Below, piece by piece: positions 16,893 to 25,088 of a DNA stretch of 29,677 nucleotides. The DNA lies in NCBI GenBank assembly GCA_964541075.1, contig CAZIPZ010000019.1:1-29677 (forward strand), given 5' to 3'. Both the position numbers and the translations under genes were made by a program. Each line of letters begins with the position of its first letter. The first letter of the stretch is position 1. The notes below the pieces were generated by a model. The model saw only the letters and a list, made by a program, of their open reading frames with translations, did not search any database and had not been told where the DNA came from. Source of the stretch: CAZIPZ01 sp964541075 (GTDB lineage: Bacteria > Acidobacteriota > Terriglobia > 20CM-2-55-15).

Positions 16893-17219
16893 TCAATAAC
16901 GTCCGCGACCGCCGCCGCGGTTGCCGCCGCGGTCGCGGCCTCTCGGCCCACCGCTCCCGAAATCTCGTCTTTCCATAGGGCGCGCCTCGCTCACAGTGAG
17001 GTTGCGGCCATTGAACTCTTTTCCGTTCAATTCTGCGATGGCCTTCTGCGCTTCCTCATCATTGGTCATTTGTACAAAGGCGAACCCCTTGGACCTACCA
17101 GTATCACGATCGGTGATGATCTGAACGGACTCCACGGCGCCCGCTTGGACGAAAAGATCGTTAACCTCCGCCTCTGTAGTCTGAAATGAGAGATTTCCGA
17201 CGAAAATTTTCTTTGCCAA
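16893..17219 (-). CDS. RRM-domain RNA-binding protein with RGG tail
   Basis: A 108-residue single RNA-recognition-motif protein. RNP2 is KIFVGNLSF at residues 4-12, and RNP1 is KGFAFVQM near residue 44. The domain ends near NGRNLTVSEA (about residue 79). The tail (from about 84) is RGG/GGR-rich, with repeats such as GPRGRDRGGN, as in the cyanobacterial and other bacterial Rbp family, often cold-induced RNA chaperones. The start is a TTG codon at 17219, the only start that gives the family's usual MAKKIFVGNLSF beginning. It has a good ribosome site (GAGGAAAGG) about 8-10 nt upstream, so the rare start is credible. It lies on the same strand 180 bp after the large kinase gene. Confidence 0.9.
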   Translation of the reverse strand: MAKKIFVGNLSFQTTEAEVNDLFVQAGAVESVQIITDRDTGRSKGFAFVQMTNDEEAQKAIAELNGKEFNGRNLTVSEARPMERRDFGSGGPRGRDRGGNRGGGRGRY

Positions 17220-17398
17220 TGTGTTTACCTTTCCTCGTTGTTCTTAGTAAGTCTCCGCGCTGTTGAAAAACAGGCGGGGTTGTATCAGCTTGGCAGCATA
17301 CCCCCAATTGATGCGCACTCCTAGGAGTTGTGAACTGGTGCAACTCGAAGGCGAGAAGTGGCAGGCGGCTGACAAGATTTCAGATCGCTTCCCCTTCT

Positions 17399-20300
17399 TC
17401 AGTGTGCATCATCGTGCGCTGCGGCGGGCTCCTCTGGCGCTGCAGTGCGAGTGTATGGGTGATCAAGCGCCATGCGAAAACCGATTGTGGGATGGAAGTA
17501 GTCTGGCTGCCCGGAAGTCCTGAAAGCGCACTCCAGACCGACCGGAGGAAGCGCCCAAGCATTTCCGCGGATGGCAAACTGCCCGAAGACCGGATCCGCA
17601 GGTTTGGCATCCGGATCAAACGAAGACATCGTCCACTCGGCCGCGCCTCCTGCAAGATTGTGAATGCCCCATGGTGATTCGTCTTTGTAGTCTTCCCACT
17701 TCCAGCTCATATCGCCGCCGGAATCGCCGTAGCCTTGTGTGACTACAGCAAGATCCTTTCCTGGCATTTCCCCCCAACTGTACTTGCGGCCATCTGCTCC
17801 ACGACACGCCGCTTCCCACTCCCAATCCTTTGGCAAGCGATAGGGAAAGCCCTCCTTCCTGCCGCGCCAAGTCACATATGCCTGAGCGTCATTAAATGAA
17901 ACACCGCGGACCGGCGTTTTTGCAAAAGCAGCGGGATCCACGCTTGGATCCGCGGGAAGCAGCGCTCCCCTGTTGTCCAAGATCGCCATCGTCTTTCCAA
18001 AGTCCCGGGGCAAACGTTGTCGCGCCTCGACCACCTTGCCTTCTGTGAAAAGCGACTGAAGAAACGCGCCATACTCTCCCATCGAAATCTCATCGTGATA
18101 GATCCAGGCTTGCTCAACCTTCATGGAATGTGGCGTGGCAGCACCGGCGGTTTCCCCGCCGACGAAGATGTCCCCGCCAGCCATATAGAAGAAGCCCGGC
18201 GGATTGTCTTCAGTCTTGGGCAGAACGTACTGTTGTTTCACTGAACCGAGTCGATCCACGCGCAAGGAAACTCTTCCTTCGATACGGCCCGGGGCCCGCA
18301 CGAGCAACATGTAATTTCCGGGCGGAAGCGCCGGAATTGTCACCTTGCCTCCCGAACCGGCGAAACTTGCGGGAGTAGGTTCCAGATTGAAGATGGAGTG
18401 TTTGTCAACAGGCAACGGCTTTCCAGCGGAGATGCGCATCTGCTCTTGATACAAAAATTGGTTTTCAACGCGGCGTTGCCTCAAATCATAAGGCACAGGG
18501 ATGAGGCGCGGCGGCTGAGGAACTCCACCCTTATCAAGAACATTGAGCGTCTCAAAGCGAAACAGAAAGGCTTCCGCATCGGGAGCATCAAACGTCGCCT
18601 CGACCGAACCCAATCCATCAAGCTCCGCTGCAAAGACTGATGGATCCGGAGCCAGGCTTTCAACCTCGCGGCGCGTTACGTCGGCGAGTTCTCTGTTTTG
18701 CTCGAGCACCGCTAATCGCCAAAGATCCATATTGGCTTCGGCCATCAGCGAGCGCGCTCGAAAATTCTCCGGTGAAAGGTCGATGGCTCTGCGAAGGGGC
18801 TCCAATGCCTGCTGGATTCCTTTTCGGAAATTGCCCGCACGCTGTGAGCGAAGGCTGTGTTGCATTTGAGCGGCATACGGATCGGCGGCGCTAACCTTGA
18901 CCGAAGCCGATGAAGCGTTGTACTCGTTACGTGCAATCTTCAGAAGGTTTTCACCTTCGCCGAGCAGATCGTTAAGACGCCACGCGCGCCACCCAAACCA
19001 TGCACCAAACACGATTAGGAGAACGACCGCCGCGCTCAAGGTTGCTGACTGCACCTGAGCCTTGTTTCGTTTCAACCATTTTCCAACCTGCTGCAAATAC
19101 GTGTCGGGAGCGGCGCTGACAGGAAGGTTTTCAAGATACGCTTGGAGATCGTCACGCAACGCTCCCGTCGTCTGGTAACGGTCCCGGGGATTCCGCGCCA
19201 TCGCGCGTTCACAAATCGCGGCCAATTCGCGAGGAATCGATGAAAAACCGAACGCGCCCTTTTGTTTTCGAATAGGCGGAGGCGGACCTTGCGCCACCTG
19301 CGCAACCAAGGCGAAGGCGTTTGCACCTCGATACGGCGGTTCTCCGGATAGGATTTCATAAAGAATGGCGCCGAGTGCATAGATATCCGTTCGCTGATCC
19401 AATTCGGAAATCTTCCCTTGAGCCTGTTCCGGTGACATGTATGCCGGCGTGCCCGCAATACTCCCTTCCATCGTAGCTTGAGACAAATCTTCCGCGCGAC
19501 TCGTTGAAATTTGCACCGTTGCGTCAGAAGCCGTTCGATGGACGGAATCACTGCCCACGACCTTTGCAAGGCCCCAGTCCATGACGAGTACTTCGCCGTA
19601 TTTTCCCAACATAATGTTGTCGGGCTTTAGGTCTCTGTGGATGATGCCCTTCGAGTGAGCATATGCAACAGCCTGACATACTGAAATGAGCACTTGGATC
19701 ATGCGCAAAGGAGAGTAGTCGTGACGGAATCGCGTAAGCCCGTCTTCGGACACACTGTTTTCAATTCGACCCCGAATCACTTTCTTTAGGGAATGGCCCT
19801 CGACATATTTAAGCGTGAAGTAGATGCGTCCCTCGCTGTTTACGCCAAGGTCATGCACTGGAACAATGTTGGGGTGTTCAAGCTGTCCCGTAGCCTGCGC
19901 CTCCTCTATGAACCGCAGAAGCGCGTCTTGAGTTTGGTTGGTTTCGGCGCCGGGTGAAGCCGGAAGAAGCATTTTCATTGCGACTTCGCGCTTGAGATCG
20001 CGATCCAACACCTTCAAAACCTGTCCCACGCCGCCTTTCCCCAGTTCAGATATAAATTCGTATTTGTCCTTGGAGGCTGTTTCGCCGTGATCCATCCTGT
20101 TTTCGAACGAATCCAGCATTGCCAGAACGGAACGACCCTGCTGCGTGATGGTCCGGGCGACAGGCGAGTTATCTGACTCGATCTCAAGGGCCTGTGAGGC
20201 CTCGATGTTCAGCATAATTGTGCGATCCGCGGACCTCCCACTCCCGAGCACCGGAGTTTCCTCGTGTTGTGTATTCACGACGGTGTCTTGCCCAGAAGGA

Positions 20301-20611
20301 GAAACAGGAGTTCCGGGCTCCGTGATCCTCATGGTCGCCTCAAAGTCATGCGTGGGCTGCAACGTCTGCCGTGGATCATTCGATGCAGGACGCACAAGGT
20401 TCGCCCGGTCGTATGGGCATCGGGAGGCTGTGTCGGGACCGCCAAAATCGGAAGGAAATGTACGTTTACAGATAGGACAAACCAGTCCGTCGGATGATGT
20501 CGCAGAACTCATTGGCGTCTCCGCCACCTCATTTGTTGTGGTAAGCGTCCGATCACTTCGACGCAATATACCAAAGGCTTCGGGTTCACAACAGCTTTGG
20601 ATTTCACTCAA
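17399..20611 (-). CDS. Ser/Thr kinase fused to a formylglycine-enzyme-like (SUMF1-type) domain
   Basis: A 1070-residue modular protein. A CxxC zinc-ribbon-like stretch (CPICKRTFPSDF, then CPYD, residues 45-67) opens it, followed by a low-complexity linker. The Hanks-type kinase spans about 184-495: LGKGGVGQV, Lys213 in VAMKML, HRDLKPDN (325-332), DWG in place of DFG (345-347), and GTPAYMSPEQAQG. One membrane helix lies at about 523-541. TPR-like helices follow (about 550-690), then a beta-rich spacer and a FGE/SUMF1-type fold (about 800-1055; SPWGIHNLAGGAAEWT, HPTIGFRMAL). The topology puts the FGE-like part outside the cytoplasm. It has one Cys (ECAFR) where true FGE has two, so it is probably a binding or sensory fold. 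The TTG start 20611 has AGGAAG upstream; ATG 20512 is an alternative. It is divergent from the CHASE2 kinase. Confidence 0.88.
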   Translation of the reverse strand: MSEIQSCCEPEAFGILRRSDRTLTTTNEVAETPMSSATSSDGLVCPICKRTFPSDFGGPDTASRCPYDRANLVRPASNDPRQTLQPTHDFEATMRITEPGTPVSPSGQDTVVNTQHEETPVLGSGRSADRTIMLNIEASQALEIESDNSPVARTITQQGRSVLAMLDSFENRMDHGETASKDKYEFISELGKGGVGQVLKVLDRDLKREVAMKMLLPASPGAETNQTQDALLRFIEEAQATGQLEHPNIVPVHDLGVNSEGRIYFTLKYVEGHSLKKVIRGRIENSVSEDGLTRFRHDYSPLRMIQVLISVCQAVAYAHSKGIIHRDLKPDNIMLGKYGEVLVMDWGLAKVVGSDSVHRTASDATVQISTSRAEDLSQATMEGSIAGTPAYMSPEQAQGKISELDQRTDIYALGAILYEILSGEPPYRGANAFALVAQVAQGPPPPIRKQKGAFGFSSIPRELAAICERAMARNPRDRYQTTGALRDDLQAYLENLPVSAAPDTYLQQVGKWLKRNKAQVQSATLSAAVVLLIVFGAWFGWRAWRLNDLLGEGENLLKIARNEYNASSASVKVSAADPYAAQMQHSLRSQRAGNFRKGIQQALEPLRRAIDLSPENFRARSLMAEANMDLWRLAVLEQNRELADVTRREVESLAPDPSVFAAELDGLGSVEATFDAPDAEAFLFRFETLNVLDKGGVPQPPRLIPVPYDLRQRRVENQFLYQEQMRISAGKPLPVDKHSIFNLEPTPASFAGSGGKVTIPALPPGNYMLLVRAPGRIEGRVSLRVDRLGSVKQQYVLPKTEDNPPGFFYMAGGDIFVGGETAGAATPHSMKVEQAWIYHDEISMGEYGAFLQSLFTEGKVVEARQRLPRDFGKTMAILDNRGALLPADPSVDPAAFAKTPVRGVSFNDAQAYVTWRGRKEGFPYRLPKDWEWEAACRGADGRKYSWGEMPGKDLAVVTQGYGDSGGDMSWKWEDYKDESPWGIHNLAGGAAEWTMSSFDPDAKPADPVFGQFAIRGNAWALPPVGLECAFRTSGQPDYFHPTIGFRMALDHPYTRTAAPEEPAAAHDDAH

Positions 20612-20648
20612 TACAAGCTTCCTAACTCACAAAATTGGCAGCGTCCTA

Positions 20649-20678
20649 GAAACTCGAAAGGGGGAAACTCGAAAGGGG
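20649..20678. repeat. Perfect 15-bp tandem direct repeat, two copies
   Basis: The unit GAAACTCGAAAGGGG occurs at 20649-20663 and again at 20664-20678 without a mismatch or gap. A fifth G follows the second copy. A 15-bp period is about one and a half helical turns. It may be two sites for one regulator or a recent duplication by slippage. Confidence 0.8.
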
Positions 20679-20679
20679 G

Positions 20680-20696
20680 ACTTGCGGCCTGCAAGT
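20680..20696. repeat. Inverted repeat overlapping the putative -35 box
   Basis: ACTTGC (20680-20685) and GCAAGT (20691-20696) are perfect reverse complements around GGCCT. The 17-bp element directly follows the tandem repeat and covers the candidate -35 hexamer of the rightward kinase operon, a usual position for a repressor operator. Confidence 0.45.
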
Positions 20697-20741
20697 GCTT
20701 ACCTTACAATCAGCCGACTTCCTTCTCAGACGCCGGAACGT

Positions 20742-23432
20742 ATGAAAAAGTTTCTTCTTTCTGACCGCTTCTTCGGAATCCTACTGACGCTGTTTGTCGC
20801 CGCCTCTTATGCCGTGGGCAGCGGCGTTCTTGAATCGTTAGAGCTGAAGTTCTATGACTTCCGTGCGACATTCCGTCAGGAATCGACACGTCCGGAAGAA
20901 GTGGCGATCATCGCTATCGACGACAACAGTCTCGCTCAGCTCGGCCGCTGGCCTTGGCCTCGCTCGCGGATTGCGGCAATGCTGGAGAAACTTAACTCAT
21001 ATGGACCGAAGGTCATCGGTCTGAACATTTTATTTTCCGAGCCCGATAGGAATCCTGGAATCGCCGCATTGGATGAAGTAGCGGGCCGTTATAAAGAATT
21101 GGTCCGTTCCAAGGCTGTTATCGAACGCGACCCGGTCGATCCTGCAAAACCGCTTGCGCCGGAGGCATCATCCCCGTTTTTGGCGGACATCGAAGCCGCC
21201 AAGACTCGTCTGGACGAAGACGCCAAACTCGCGGAGGCTTTGAAAGGGAAAAAAGTCGTATTGCCCATGTTCTTTGAGGTCGGTGCTGGGCTGGGGGGCA
21301 ACCCTGAACCTCTACCCGAGGAGGTGGCTCGGTATGCAATGAGCGCCCTGCCTGCAGCCACTATGCTGGATGACGGCCTAACGGCGGAAAAAGCAACCTA
21401 CCCCTTGAGCGCTTTCTCCGGAGCCGCCGCCGGACTGGGACATATCAATGTCATTCCAGATATCGATGGCGTGGTCCGCCGGGCCCCTCTTGCAGTCGGA
21501 TACGGAGGAGCAATGTATCCGGACTATTCACTTGAGCTATTGCGAGTGTACTTGGGCCTGAATTCCCAGGATCTCAAGGTAGCGCGCGATGAAAAGGTCG
21601 TACTTGGTCGCATAGAAGCCCCGTTGGATGCTACAGGCAGGATGAACATCACCTACAGGGGACCTGCCGAACAAACATTTTATTCATACTCGTTCTTCGA
21701 TGTTCTCAATGACAAGGTAGCAGCTGACCGCTTCAAGGACCGAATTGTCCTCCTTGGACCCACGGCGGTGGGACTCGGCACGCAATACGTAACGGCCGCG
21801 GGCGCCAATTTCCCAGGCATTGAAGTTGTCGCGAGTGTAATTGATGATCTGCTCAACAAGAAGTTTCTTATAAGGCCTTCGTGGGCGCCGGTCGTTGAAC
21901 TTGGCCTCATCCTCGTAGTCGGCCTTTTTGTGAGCATGATGCTGCCTCGTCTGAAGGCAGCCATGGGCGCTGTCGTCTCGTCTGGTATGCTCTTGGTTCT
22001 ACTTGGAGTTGGAGTCTGGCTCTTTGTCGCACAGAGCCAATGGCTCAAAGTGACCTATCCGGCTGTGCTGCTGGCTTCCGGATACACCGTCATCGTGACA
22101 AAGCGCTTCTTGACTACTGAAAAGCGCAAAGAGCTCGTGGAAGCCTCCCAGATCGAGACGAGCAAGATGCTGGGATTGTCCTTCCAGGGACAAGGGATGC
22201 TCGACCTTGCGTTTGAAAAGTTTCGGGCGTGTCCGCTTGACGAGGCCATCGCTGACCTTCTCTACAACCTTGGTTTGGATTTCGAACGCAAGCGTCAGTA
22301 CAACAAAGCGGTGGCCGTATATGAATACATCGGAACGAAATTCAAAAACTACAAAGACATACCTTCCAAGCTGGATACGCTCAAGAAGGCTGCGGAGGGA
22401 GCGGTTTTCGGTGGATCTGTTGGCCGCGCCAAGGATGCGACCATCATGACCGATGGCGCGGGCATGAAACCAACGCTGGGCAGGTATGAAGTGGAAAAAG
22501 AGCTCGGTCGCGGAGCGATGGGTATCGTGTACCTAGGGAAAGATCCCAAGATCAACCGGCACGTTGCCATCAAGACAATGATGCTCGAGCAGGAAGGCAC
22601 GCCCGAACAGATCAAAGAACTCAAAATGCGTTTCTTCCGGGAGGCCGAGTCCGCCGGAAGCCTGAACCATCCCAACATCGTGCGCATCTTCGATGCGGGT
22701 GACGAAGCGGAGATTTCATATATCGCAATGGAACTCCTGGAGGGCTATGACCTGAAGCGGCACTGCGACAAGTCTTCCCTGTTGCCGCTGGAAACTGTTC
22801 TCGATTATTGTGCGAAGGTGGCGGACGGTCTCGATTACGCACATCAGGCAGGAGTCGTCCATCGCGACATCAAGCCCGCGAACATCATGCTGCTCAAAGA
22901 CGGGACTCTCCGCATTACCGACTTCGGTATCGCCCGAATCACCGCATCGTCTAAAACGGCGACGGGCGCCGTGATGGGCACTCCCTCGTATATGAGCCCC
23001 GAACAAGTGCTCGGGAAGAAGGTGGACGGACGAAGCGATCTCTGGTCCCTTGGAGTCATGCTGTATGAGATGTGCACCGGGGAAAAGCCGTTCAGAGGCG
23101 GCGATGCGATAGCCACTTTGCTATTTCAGATCGCTAATGACGCACCGGTTTCACCAAATGAATTTCGGCCGGATCTTCCATCGGAAGTAGGAGCGATCAT
23201 CGACAAGTGTCTCAAGAAGAATCCTGACGAGCGCTACCAGCGGGGCTCAGAACTCGCAGCCGACTTGCGCAAAGCGTTGGATCGTTCGAAGGAATCCGTA
23301 GAAGGACCAGCCTTCAAAGCCCAGCCGGCCGCGGCAGCGGCGACTGGCAGCGGCTCGGCAGAAAGGACGCTTATCGTTCGCAATGAAGGCTCGGACGGGG
23401 ATCCCAAAACCGACCCCTCACGCGATCCGTAG
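20742..23432 (+). CDS. CHASE2-domain membrane Ser/Thr kinase
   Basis: The frame is open far upstream, but the protein begins at ATG 20742 (MKKFLLSDRFFGILL), giving 896 residues; the upstream part is antisense to the divergent kinase. A first helix (about 9-28) precedes a CHASE2 extracytoplasmic sensor (about 30-370; YDFRATFRQ, VAIIAIDDNSLAQLGRWPWPR, GHINVIPDIDGVVRRAPL, GRMNITYRG, IVLLGPTAVGL). Three helices follow (about 378-456), then TPR-like helices (about 470-560). The kinase domain (about 580-840) has GRGAMGIVY, Lys611 in VAIKTM, HRDIKPAN (His707), DFGIAR (Asp727) and GTPSYMSPEQV, all catalytic residues present. The C-terminal tail is Ala/Ser-rich. The first gene of an operon with PP2C and FHA genes. 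CHASE2 ligands are unknown. Confidence 0.92.
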   Translation: MKKFLLSDRFFGILLTLFVAASYAVGSGVLESLELKFYDFRATFRQESTRPEEVAIIAIDDNSLAQLGRWPWPRSRIAAMLEKLNSYGPKVIGLNILFSEPDRNPGIAALDEVAGRYKELVRSKAVIERDPVDPAKPLAPEASSPFLADIEAAKTRLDEDAKLAEALKGKKVVLPMFFEVGAGLGGNPEPLPEEVARYAMSALPAATMLDDGLTAEKATYPLSAFSGAAAGLGHINVIPDIDGVVRRAPLAVGYGGAMYPDYSLELLRVYLGLNSQDLKVARDEKVVLGRIEAPLDATGRMNITYRGPAEQTFYSYSFFDVLNDKVAADRFKDRIVLLGPTAVGLGTQYVTAAGANFPGIEVVASVIDDLLNKKFLIRPSWAPVVELGLILVVGLFVSMMLPRLKAAMGAVVSSGMLLVLLGVGVWLFVAQSQWLKVTYPAVLLASGYTVIVTKRFLTTEKRKELVEASQIETSKMLGLSFQGQGMLDLAFEKFRACPLDEAIADLLYNLGLDFERKRQYNKAVAVYEYIGTKFKNYKDIPSKLDTLKKAAEGAVFGGSVGRAKDATIMTDGAGMKPTLGRYEVEKELGRGAMGIVYLGKDPKINRHVAIKTMMLEQEGTPEQIKELKMRFFREAESAGSLNHPNIVRIFDAGDEAEISYIAMELLEGYDLKRHCDKSSLLPLETVLDYCAKVADGLDYAHQAGVVHRDIKPANIMLLKDGTLRITDFGIARITASSKTATGAVMGTPSYMSPEQVLGKKVDGRSDLWSLGVMLYEMCTGEKPFRGGDAIATLLFQIANDAPVSPNEFRPDLPSEVGAIIDKCLKKNPDERYQRGSELAADLRKALDRSKESVEGPAFKAQPAAAAATGSGSAERTLIVRNEGSDGDPKTDPSRDP

Positions 23433-23435
23433 ACA

Positions 23436-24353
23436 ATGCCAACTCTCTCCATCAAAATCGCCGGCTTGACAGACCAAGGGAAAGTGCGTTCGAACAATGA
23501 AGATGCCGTATGGGTGGATCGGGATCTAAATCTTCTGATTGTCGCTGACGGCATGGGAGGGCATCAGTCCGGTGAAGTCGCGAGCGGAATGGCCATCTCG
23601 ACGATTCCAGCAAATTTCAAGCAACTGCTCAAGAACGGTCAGGCAGGCGAAATAACCGAACAGCGGTTTTCAGCAAATACCAACCGGCTCGCCTTCTGCG
23701 TAAAGATTGCCAATCAATTGATCTTCGAGGCTTCCAAACGCTATCCACAGGATAATGGAATGGGTACAACCTGCACTGCCGCGCTCATCAACGATGGCCG
23801 CCTCAGCGTAGCGCACGTTGGAGACAGCCGATGTTATTTGATACGTCGCGGCGAACTTGAACAGCTGACCCAGGACCATTCACTCGTGATGGACCAGGTC
23901 CGACGAGGGCTCATTTCAAAAGCCGAAGCGGCAACAAACTCCAACCAAAACATCCTGACTCGATCATTGGGAACCCAGCCTTCCGTTCAGGTGGATGTTG
24001 ATGAGCATCCACTCTTCCCGGGCGATATTCTTTTGCTTTGTTCTGATGGTTTAGGAAAAGAAATGAGCGATGATCAAGTGCTGCACGCCGCATTGCAGAC
24101 GTCAGATCCTGAGCAACTGGTCAAGCGATTGATTGATGCGGCTAACGCCAGCGGAGGGCGAGACAACATTACCGTGGCGGTTGCCCGCGTCGATAAGGCA
24201 GGACTCGGCGAAACTATTAAAGGCTATTTTAGGTCGTTAGGTTCACAAAGCAGATGTTGGTCTTTTCTTATGTCGTTGATGCGGAGAACAGCCGACGATA
24301 AAGCGGTTTGGGGTGTCGGCGTTCCTTCAAAGGAGGTCGTCCTCGATGCCTAA
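23436..24353 (+). CDS. PP2C-type Ser/Thr protein phosphatase
   Basis: A 305-residue PPM/PP2C phosphatase, soluble and cytoplasmic. The metal-binding motifs are all present: RSNNEDAVWV, VADGMGGHQSGE, GMGTTCTAALI, AHVGDSRCYLI, LLLCSDGL and GGRDNITVAV. The catalytic fold ends near residue 252, and an unusual tail of about 50 residues follows (from GLGETIKGYF to VVLDA) that I do not recognise. The ATG is 3 bp after the kinase stop, so translation is probably coupled; there is no separate strong ribosome site. It would reverse phosphorylation by the upstream CHASE2 kinase and probably other kinases in the region. The end of the gene overlaps the FHA gene start by 8 bp and encodes its ribosome site. 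Confidence 0.92.
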   Translation: MPTLSIKIAGLTDQGKVRSNNEDAVWVDRDLNLLIVADGMGGHQSGEVASGMAISTIPANFKQLLKNGQAGEITEQRFSANTNRLAFCVKIANQLIFEASKRYPQDNGMGTTCTAALINDGRLSVAHVGDSRCYLIRRGELEQLTQDHSLVMDQVRRGLISKAEAATNSNQNILTRSLGTQPSVQVDVDEHPLFPGDILLLCSDGLGKEMSDDQVLHAALQTSDPEQLVKRLIDAANASGGRDNITVAVARVDKAGLGETIKGYFRSLGSQSRCWSFLMSLMRRTADDKAVWGVGVPSKEVVLDA

Positions 24354-25059
24354 GCTCCTGTTACAGTTTCAAGGTGCGGTGATCAAAGAAATTCCGATCA
24401 CCAAGGGTGAGCTAACCGTCGGTCGAAATCCCGAAAACGACATTGTCATCGACAATCCGGCTGTGAGCGGACGCCATTGCAAGATTTCGCTCGTGGGTGA
24501 AACCTTTTTTGTCGAAGACTTGAACTCCAGCAACGGCATCTTCGTTAACGCCAAGAAAACTCTCAAGTCGGGACTCAAGAACGATGACATTATCGGAATA
24601 GTGAAGCACGCACTGAAATTCGTGGATGATCGTCCACAGACAGGCGCTACGATTCCGGCGCAGCCTCCTTCTGGCGGCGCCGCAGAGGCGACCATGATGA
24701 TATCCCCCGAAAAACAGAAGGAACTCGCCGTGGCTGCCACTAAAGCCGCGCAGAAAAAGCCCGCTGTCATTCGCGTCGTGAAGGGTGTCGTGGACCAGAT
24801 AGACTACGAGCTACGAATGCCTTCGATCTATATTGGAAAATCCGACCACGCGCAAATCCGAATCAAAGGAAAGGGATTCTTCGGATCAGCCCCTGAAAAC
24901 GCCGCCATGATCGCCAACCGCCAAGAGGGGTATTTCCTCGTCCCGCTGACTGAAGGTTACGCCAAGCTTAATGGCAAACCTCTGACGCAAAAGGAACTGC
25001 TGCACGACGGAGACACCATTGAAGTCGGCGGAACCACTCTCAAGTTCGAAGACAATTGA
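24346..25059 (+). CDS. Double FHA-domain phosphothreonine-binding protein
   Basis: A 237-residue protein from ATG 24346, which has a perfect AGGAGG (24331-24336) 9 nt upstream; an earlier in-frame start at 24313 lies in the PP2C gene and is unlikely. The N-terminal FHA domain (about 1-100) has the phosphothreonine-binding residues: GRNPENDIVI, VSGRHCKI and LNSSNGIFVN. A linker rich in Pro/Ala/Lys follows. A second, diverged FHA-like domain covers about 145-237 (IYIGKSDHAQIRIKG, LNGKPLTQKELLHDGDTIEVGG) without the SxxH signature. No membrane helix is present. It is the reader of the operon, expected to bind autophosphorylated kinase or a substrate and bring it to other partners. Confidence 0.9.
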   Translation: MPKLLLQFQGAVIKEIPITKGELTVGRNPENDIVIDNPAVSGRHCKISLVGETFFVEDLNSSNGIFVNAKKTLKSGLKNDDIIGIVKHALKFVDDRPQTGATIPAQPPSGGAAEATMMISPEKQKELAVAATKAAQKKPAVIRVVKGVVDQIDYELRMPSIYIGKSDHAQIRIKGKGFFGSAPENAAMIANRQEGYFLVPLTEGYAKLNGKPLTQKELLHDGDTIEVGGTTLKFEDN

Positions 25060-25088
25060 ACAATGCACACATGGATGGCGCGAAGCGC

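Larger units (their letters stand above)
20612..20741. promoter_or_regulatory. Shared divergent promoter region of the two Ser/Thr kinase genes
   Basis: This 130-bp region must hold promoters for both kinases. A rightward -10 candidate TACAAT (20705-20710) lies 17 bp after TTGCGG (20682-20687), a weak -35, and would start transcription about 25 nt before ATG 20742. A perfect 15-bp tandem repeat (20649-20678) and an inverted repeat (20680-20696) occupy the place where a regulator could control one or both promoters. Confidence 0.45.

Noticed and set aside
17399..20611. The FGE-like domain as a diversity-generating retroelement target
   Set aside because: FGE/C-type-lectin-like folds can be such targets, but no reverse transcriptase, template repeat or variable-repeat pair was found in the window.
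20145..20741. The long upstream extension of the CHASE2 kinase reading frame
   Set aside because: It is antisense to the divergent FGE-fused kinase and low in recognisable features; the membrane helix and CHASE2 domain start right after ATG 20742.
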